Assembly (NCBI GenBank): GCA_003219355.1
Contig: QHOQ01000161.1
Location: 1,748 to 10,708 of the forward strand
DNA from: Verrucomicrobiota bacterium
GTDB lineage: Bacteria; Verrucomicrobiota; Verrucomicrobiia; Chthoniobacterales; UBA10450
Direction of reading: 5' to 3'
Length of the DNA stretch: 8,961 bases
In this document: piece by piece, positions 6,413 through 8,961 of the stretch
Numbering within the stretch: the stretch's first letter is position 1
Layout: each line of letters begins with the position of its first letter
Made by a program: the position numbers and the translations under genes
Notes under the pieces: generated by a model
What the model saw: the letters and a program-made list of their open reading frames with translations, nothing else
The model's database searches: none
What the model was told of the DNA's origin: nothing

Positions 6413-6772
6413 ATGAACTCTGCCCTTCGCTCCGTCGTAATCGCCGAATGGCGTGGTTTACCTGAGAAAAAGGTTCGCCCGGATCGATTTCAGCGCACTG
6501 CCGAGCTGCTGCCGAAAATCATGCAGCGCCTCGGATTGCGCGAACGCCTCCACGAAACGGAAGTCATCGACGCCTGGTCAAAAATCGTCGGCGACTTTAT
6601 TGCCGCCCACTCTGCTCCAGTCGCTTTGCGTGAAGGGCTTCTCTACGTGCGCGTCCTGCAGCCCGCCTTGCACTACGAGCTCGAACAGGTGTCGAAGATC
6701 GAGATCCTGCGAAAATTAAAACAACGTTTCGGCAGCAAGACGATCCGCGACATTCGGTTTCGCCTCGGCTGA
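6413..6772 (+). CDS. DUF721 family protein, DciA-like
   Basis: This is a 119-residue DUF721 protein. DciA, the characterised member of the family, helps load the replicative helicase DnaB in bacteria that lack DnaC/DnaI-type loaders, through a KH-like domain. The core is visible at 50-119: EVIDAWSKIVGDFIAAHSAP (50-69), LREGLLYVRV (72-81), an ALHYEL segment (85-90), a helix to about 106, and the final strand IRDIRFRLG. The N-terminal 45 residues are basic (EKKVRPDRF) and contain a predicted helix. ATG at 6413 gives the normal short length; no strong ribosome site precedes it. The gene lies 79 bases after rpoN on the same strand, so co-transcription is possible but unproven. The helicase-loader role is inferred from the family. 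It is convergent with the dehydrogenase gene. Confidence 0.8.
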   Translation: MNSALRSVVIAEWRGLPEKKVRPDRFQRTAELLPKIMQRLGLRERLHETEVIDAWSKIVGDFIAAHSAPVALREGLLYVRVLQPALHYELEQVSKIEILRKLKQRFGSKTIRDIRFRLG

Positions 6773-6774
6773 GT

Positions 6775-6850
6775 CCCGATTATCGGTGCCGTATCGGGCA
6801 AGAGTAATGCCGGAGACGTTGCGTAAATTGGTTCTCCCTCTCAACGAGGG
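6775..6850. terminator. Candidate bidirectional terminator region between convergent genes
   Basis: The 90-base gap between the convergent DUF721 and dehydrogenase genes holds several stems: CCCGAT (6775-6780) with ATCGGG (6793-6798), the alternative CCGA-TTA-TCGG (6776-6786), and CCCTC (6836-6840) with GAGGG (6846-6850) around TCAAC. None is followed by a strong T-run on either strand. The position supports transcript ends here; the sequence is only suggestive. Confidence 0.35.
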
Positions 6851-6862
6851 TTCAATGCCTTG

Positions 6863-7759
6863 TTACATCCGATCGCCGGAATGTTTATGCCGATCTTCGA
6901 AGGTCAGCTCGGCAATGCCTGACTTGTCGAGTTCGCCCAGTCCTTCTTTCACCATTCGGTCATATTGTTCCTTTGTCGCGCGAGCGAGTGGCAGATCGAG
7001 ACCAACCTTGCGTGCGAGATCGAGCGCGATGCCGCTGTCTTTGGCCGCATGAGCGGCTGAGAAAAAGCACGCGTGCTCGCGATTCTGCATGTCTTCGCCG
7101 TCAGTTTCGAGCACGCGCGAAGCAGCGCCGGTTTGCGAAAAGACTTTTCTCAACATTTCCAGATCAAGACCAAGCGCGGCGCCGAGCGCGAGCCCTTCCG
7201 CCAACCCTGCGGTATTGATGTTCATCACCATATTGACGAGGGCTTTCACTTTCGCCGCCTCACCTGATTTACCGATGAATCGGATGGAAGAACCAAGCGC
7301 TTGCAACACGGGTTCCGCTTTTCGGAATGCATCTTCGCTTCCTCCGCACATGAGGTAAAGCGAACCTTCCCGCGCCTGGGTGATGCTTGAGGCCATGCAC
7401 GCTTCGAGCGCCTGTGCGCCGGCCTTATGGGCCAACTCTTCCACATCGACATGAACTTGCGGCGAGAGAGTCGCGCAGTTAATGAAAAGTTTGCCGCGCG
7501 CGTTGATTAGCAGATTGTCGCTGCTTCCGGCGAAAATGTCGCGCGTGGCGTGGTCATCGGTCACAACGGTGAGAATCACGTCGGATTCTGCCGTGACTTG
7601 CGATAGATCCTGACAAGCGGCGCAACTAAGCTCTTGCGCGAGCGAGGTCGCGACCGCGCGATTCGCGTCGTAAACCGCGGTAACATGAAAACCGCGATCC
7701 TTTAACCGTCGGGCCATGTTCGCGCCCATCCGGCCGACTCCGACAAATCCCACGTTCAT
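6863..7759 (-). CDS. Beta-hydroxyacid dehydrogenase (3-hydroxyisobutyrate dehydrogenase / GLYR1-like family)
   Basis: This 298-residue NAD(P)-dependent oxidoreductase acts on small beta-hydroxy acids or their semialdehydes. The N-terminal Rossmann domain begins at residue 2 with VGFVGVGRMGANMA (GxGxxG, 7-12). The strand-loop FINCATLSP (92-100) is the family NADP-binding and substrate loop. The all-helical C-terminal domain starts near 165. SGEAAKVKALVNMVMN (165-180) carries the catalytic lysine, Lys170 or Lys172, and resembles the GLYR1-like AKMKLIVNM pattern more than the KxxNN of true HIBADH. The substrate loop normally reads DAPVSGG but here reads EACMASS (119-125), so the substrate may be unusual. 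The ATG is two bases after the stop of the four-helix bundle gene, with a heptamer repeat in place of a Shine-Dalgarno site. Confidence 0.88.
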   Translation of the reverse strand: MNVGFVGVGRMGANMARRLKDRGFHVTAVYDANRAVATSLAQELSCAACQDLSQVTAESDVILTVVTDDHATRDIFAGSSDNLLINARGKLFINCATLSPQVHVDVEELAHKAGAQALEACMASSITQAREGSLYLMCGGSEDAFRKAEPVLQALGSSIRFIGKSGEAAKVKALVNMVMNINTAGLAEGLALGAALGLDLEMLRKVFSQTGAASRVLETDGEDMQNREHACFFSAAHAAKDSGIALDLARKVGLDLPLARATKEQYDRMVKEGLGELDKSGIAELTFEDRHKHSGDRM

Positions 7760-7761
7760 GT

Positions 7762-8132
7762 TTAAGGTTTGAGGTTTGAGGTTTGATTTTTAGTCGATGT
7801 GCGCCGACCCGCCGTGAAGATTGCGGTCAGTTCGTCAGCCTCTTTAAGTAAAGCAGCGACTTGCTGCGTCGATAACAAATCACCATCGCGAATTAGCTGG
7901 AGCCAATGAACTGTTTCGTCCGCTTCTTCCGCGACGACACCAAGTTTCGCGGCAAATTCAGCCCGCGACCGAGACCGACATGCTGCGCGATAATTCGCGC
8001 CAATTAAAGTGCCGCTCCGAATTAGCTGATTCCCGATGGCGCGTCCGGACGTGTCCGCGGTAAATGATCGACCAATGTCAGAACTCCTCGGCCAAATGCT
8101 TTCGTTCGATCCAGCAACTCCGCTTTGTCCAC
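7762..8132 (-). pseudogene. Four-helix bundle protein (23S rRNA-intervening-sequence / S23 family), -1 frameshifted
   Basis: Two reading frames together give a full family protein. From GTG at 8132 the first frame encodes MDKAELLDRTKAFGRGVLTL and VDHLPRTRP, the typical first helix, then reaches a TAA at 8022-8024. The adjacent frame, entered around 8046, continues GRAIGNQLIRSG, TLIGANYRAACRSRSRAEFA, then the EEADETVHWLQLI helix and LLKEADELTAIF. Joining them by one backward base near 8046 gives 123 residues, the normal family length, so one base is missing (mutation or assembly error) or the ribosome slips at GTCCGGA. Helices 2-4 are intact and diagnostic. The last nine residues are encoded by a heptamer DNA repeat. 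Family members occur in 23S rRNA insertions and as relatives of Avd proteins of diversity-generating retroelements; their cellular role is poorly defined. No reverse transcriptase is in the window. Confidence 0.87.
7766..7786. repeat. GGTTTGA heptamer array, three perfect units
   Basis: Three perfect tandem copies of GGTTTGA lie at 7766-7772, 7773-7779 and 7780-7786; a degraded unit (TGTTTAA, 7759-7765) precedes them. Read on the minus strand, the array encodes the C-terminal residues of the four-helix bundle protein and fills the space just upstream of the dehydrogenase ATG. Seven is not a multiple of three, so three units encode seven codons, and any gain or loss of units would change the tail frame. 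Confidence 0.9.
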
Positions 8133-8143
8133 ATCGCGAGCTT

Positions 8144-8157
8144 ACATCAAACATCAA
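8144..8157. repeat. ACATCAA heptamer pair at the stop of the MBL gene
   Basis: Two perfect tandem copies of ACATCAA occupy 8144-8150 and 8151-8157. On the minus strand this reads TTGATGT twice, and its first unit supplies the TGA stop of the metallo-beta-lactamase gene (8154-8156). The pair sits 12 bases upstream of the GTG start of the four-helix bundle gene. It shares the TTTGA core with the GGTTTGA array on the other side of that gene, in the opposite orientation relative to the gene. Confidence 0.7.
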
Positions 8158-8961
8158 TCCACCTGTCCGGCAAAAAATGGATTGTGTTGTTTCTCTTCTC
8201 CAACCGTCGTCATCGGCCCGTGACCCGGACAAATGATCGTTTCATCCGGCAGCGTTAGGATTTTCTCGAGATTATTCCGCAGGGCATCATCATAGGAAAC
8301 GTTTCCGCCGCCCATCGAGCCGGCAAAAATCGAATCGCCGACGATTGCGATCGGGGGCGCGAGACCGTTTACAACGTAAGTCATGCCGCCACTGGAGTGG
8401 CCCCAGGTTAGCCGCGTATCGATCTCGAGCTTGCCAAGGCGAAAGCGCTTTCCTTCATCGATTGATTCCGCGCCCGGAACTGACTCGCGCACCGGAGTGA
8501 AGACTTGCGCGCCGGTCTCCTCGCGCAGACAAGGCAGGTCCGCGACATGATCGGAGTGTGCGTGGGTAAGGAAAATTAGTTTCAAATTCAGCTTCTTCTC
8601 CTTCGTAACGCGGACCATTTCACTGCAATCGGCGCCGGTATCAAAAGCCGCCGCCGCACGACTTGCCGGGTCCCAAACCAGATAGGCGTTGACTGCCATG
8701 CCGTGGTATTGGGTGTTGAATTGGGCGAGGCCGTCTCGCTCATCAATCTTTTTCGGATGCCATTCATTCTTGGCGAGTTCGCAAAGTGCTCGCGCGGCAA
8801 GGCCCAGGACCGGGGCAACGCGCAAAAGCGCCAGTTCATCGAAATCGCCCTCCCGCAGCTTGCGAATTTTTTGCGAGCTGACGCGTGCCTTTTCCGCTAG
8901 TTCGGTATCGGAGATTCGCAAGCCGCGTTGCGCTTTGCCAATAATGTCGCTGACGTTATCT
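8154..8961 (-). CDS. Metallo-beta-lactamase-fold hydrolase with N-terminal HTH-like domain (5' end beyond the right edge)
   Basis: This is a glyoxalase II-like metallo-beta-lactamase protein with 268 residues visible. The frame is open to the window edge and reads SDIIGKAQRGLRISDTELAE before joining the rest, so the TTG at 8921 is very probably internal. Numbering from that TTG, the helical N-terminal part (to about 50) contains TELAEKARVSSQKIRKLREG, which looks like a Xre-type helix-turn-helix. The hydrolase part has THAHSDHVAD (HxHxDH, His120 to His125), WGHSSGGM (His175), GDSIFAG (Asp196) and CPGHGPMTTVGEE (His234), a complete two-metal site. Family members hydrolyse thioesters such as S-lactoylglutathione, among other substrates. 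The stop codon lies inside a heptamer repeat, 21 bases before the four-helix bundle gene. The pairing of HTH and hydrolase suggests a regulatory or substrate-sensing role, which is an inference. Confidence 0.88.
   Translation of the reverse strand, partial: DNVSDIIGKAQRGLRISDTELAEKARVSSQKIRKLREGDFDELALLRVAPVLGLAARALCELAKNEWHPKKIDERDGLAQFNTQYHGMAVNAYLVWDPASRAAAAFDTGADCSEMVRVTKEKKLNLKLIFLTHAHSDHVADLPCLREETGAQVFTPVRESVPGAESIDEGKRFRLGKLEIDTRLTWGHSSGGMTYVVNGLAPPIAIVGDSIFAGSMGGGNVSYDDALRNNLEKILTLPDETIICPGHGPMTTVGEEKQHNPFFAGQVD

Noticed and set aside
7762..8132. Diversity-generating retroelement or 23S rRNA intervening sequence context for the four-helix bundle gene.
   Set aside because: No reverse transcriptase, template/variable repeat pair or rRNA sequence is present in the window; only the protein family is shared.
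8133..8232. N-terminal extension of the four-helix bundle frame up to 8232.
   Set aside because: This stretch reads out of frame over the end of the MBL gene. The true first helix is in the neighbouring frame from 8132.
1..8961. Sigma-54 (-24/-12) promoters near rpoN or elsewhere.
   Set aside because: Several TGGCAC strings occur (for example near 1318 and 4117), but none has TTGC at the required spacing, and all lie inside coding sequence.
1..8961. CRISPR array, tRNA, rRNA or insertion sequence.
   Set aside because: No direct repeats with regular spacers, no cloverleaf, no rRNA-like segment and no transposase motif were found on either strand.

Overview
The window looks like a piece of a bacterial chromosome, moderately GC-rich by eye. 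The gene set (sigma-54 with an acidic linker, a DUF721/DciA-type protein, a small four-helix bundle protein of the 23S rRNA-intervening-sequence family) and the seven-base tandem repeats between genes suggest a soil or freshwater Verrucomicrobiota-like lineage. This placement is an inference from gene style; nothing here proves the taxonomy. There is no rRNA, tRNA, CRISPR array, transposase or phage gene.

Layout. (1) At the left edge is the N-terminal part of a minus-strand aldo/keto reductase (1-500). (2) A short divergent region (501-596) is filled with imperfect heptamer repeats. (3) A plus-strand cluster follows: a double-domain CbiX/SirB-type chelatase (597-1469), a stand-alone GAF protein (1532-1990), a small protein matching the non-CbiX part of the Deinococcus DR2241 family with a four-cysteine Fe-S motif (2007-2651), a metal-dependent amidohydrolase of the Atz/Trz or aminodeoxyfutalosine-deaminase type (2648-3874, overlapping its neighbour by ATGA), and a creatininase-family amidase (3946-4716). 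(4) A palindrome-dense non-coding gap (4717-4911) precedes rpoN (4912-6333) and a DUF721/DciA-like gene (6413-6772). (5) Convergent to these is a minus-strand cluster, read right to left: an HTH plus metallo-beta-lactamase protein entering from the right edge (8961-8154), a frameshifted four-helix bundle gene (8132-7762), and a beta-hydroxyacid dehydrogenase (7759-6863).

How the genes may work together. The most interesting block is the plus-strand cluster. The CbiX protein and the DR2241-type Fe-S protein are separate genes here, with a GAF gene between them, although these domains form one polypeptide in Deinococcus. Tight linkage to two metal-dependent C-N hydrolases suggests a small pathway in tetrapyrrole/metal or modified-nucleobase metabolism. 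The substrate cannot be read from the sequence.

The second point of interest is the four-helix bundle gene. It carries a clear -1 frameshift, and heptamer arrays in opposite orientation bracket it. The arrays encode the stop codon of the upstream gene and the C-terminal tail of the bundle protein itself. A similar pair of inverted heptamer arrays, with no gene between, lies at 518-577.
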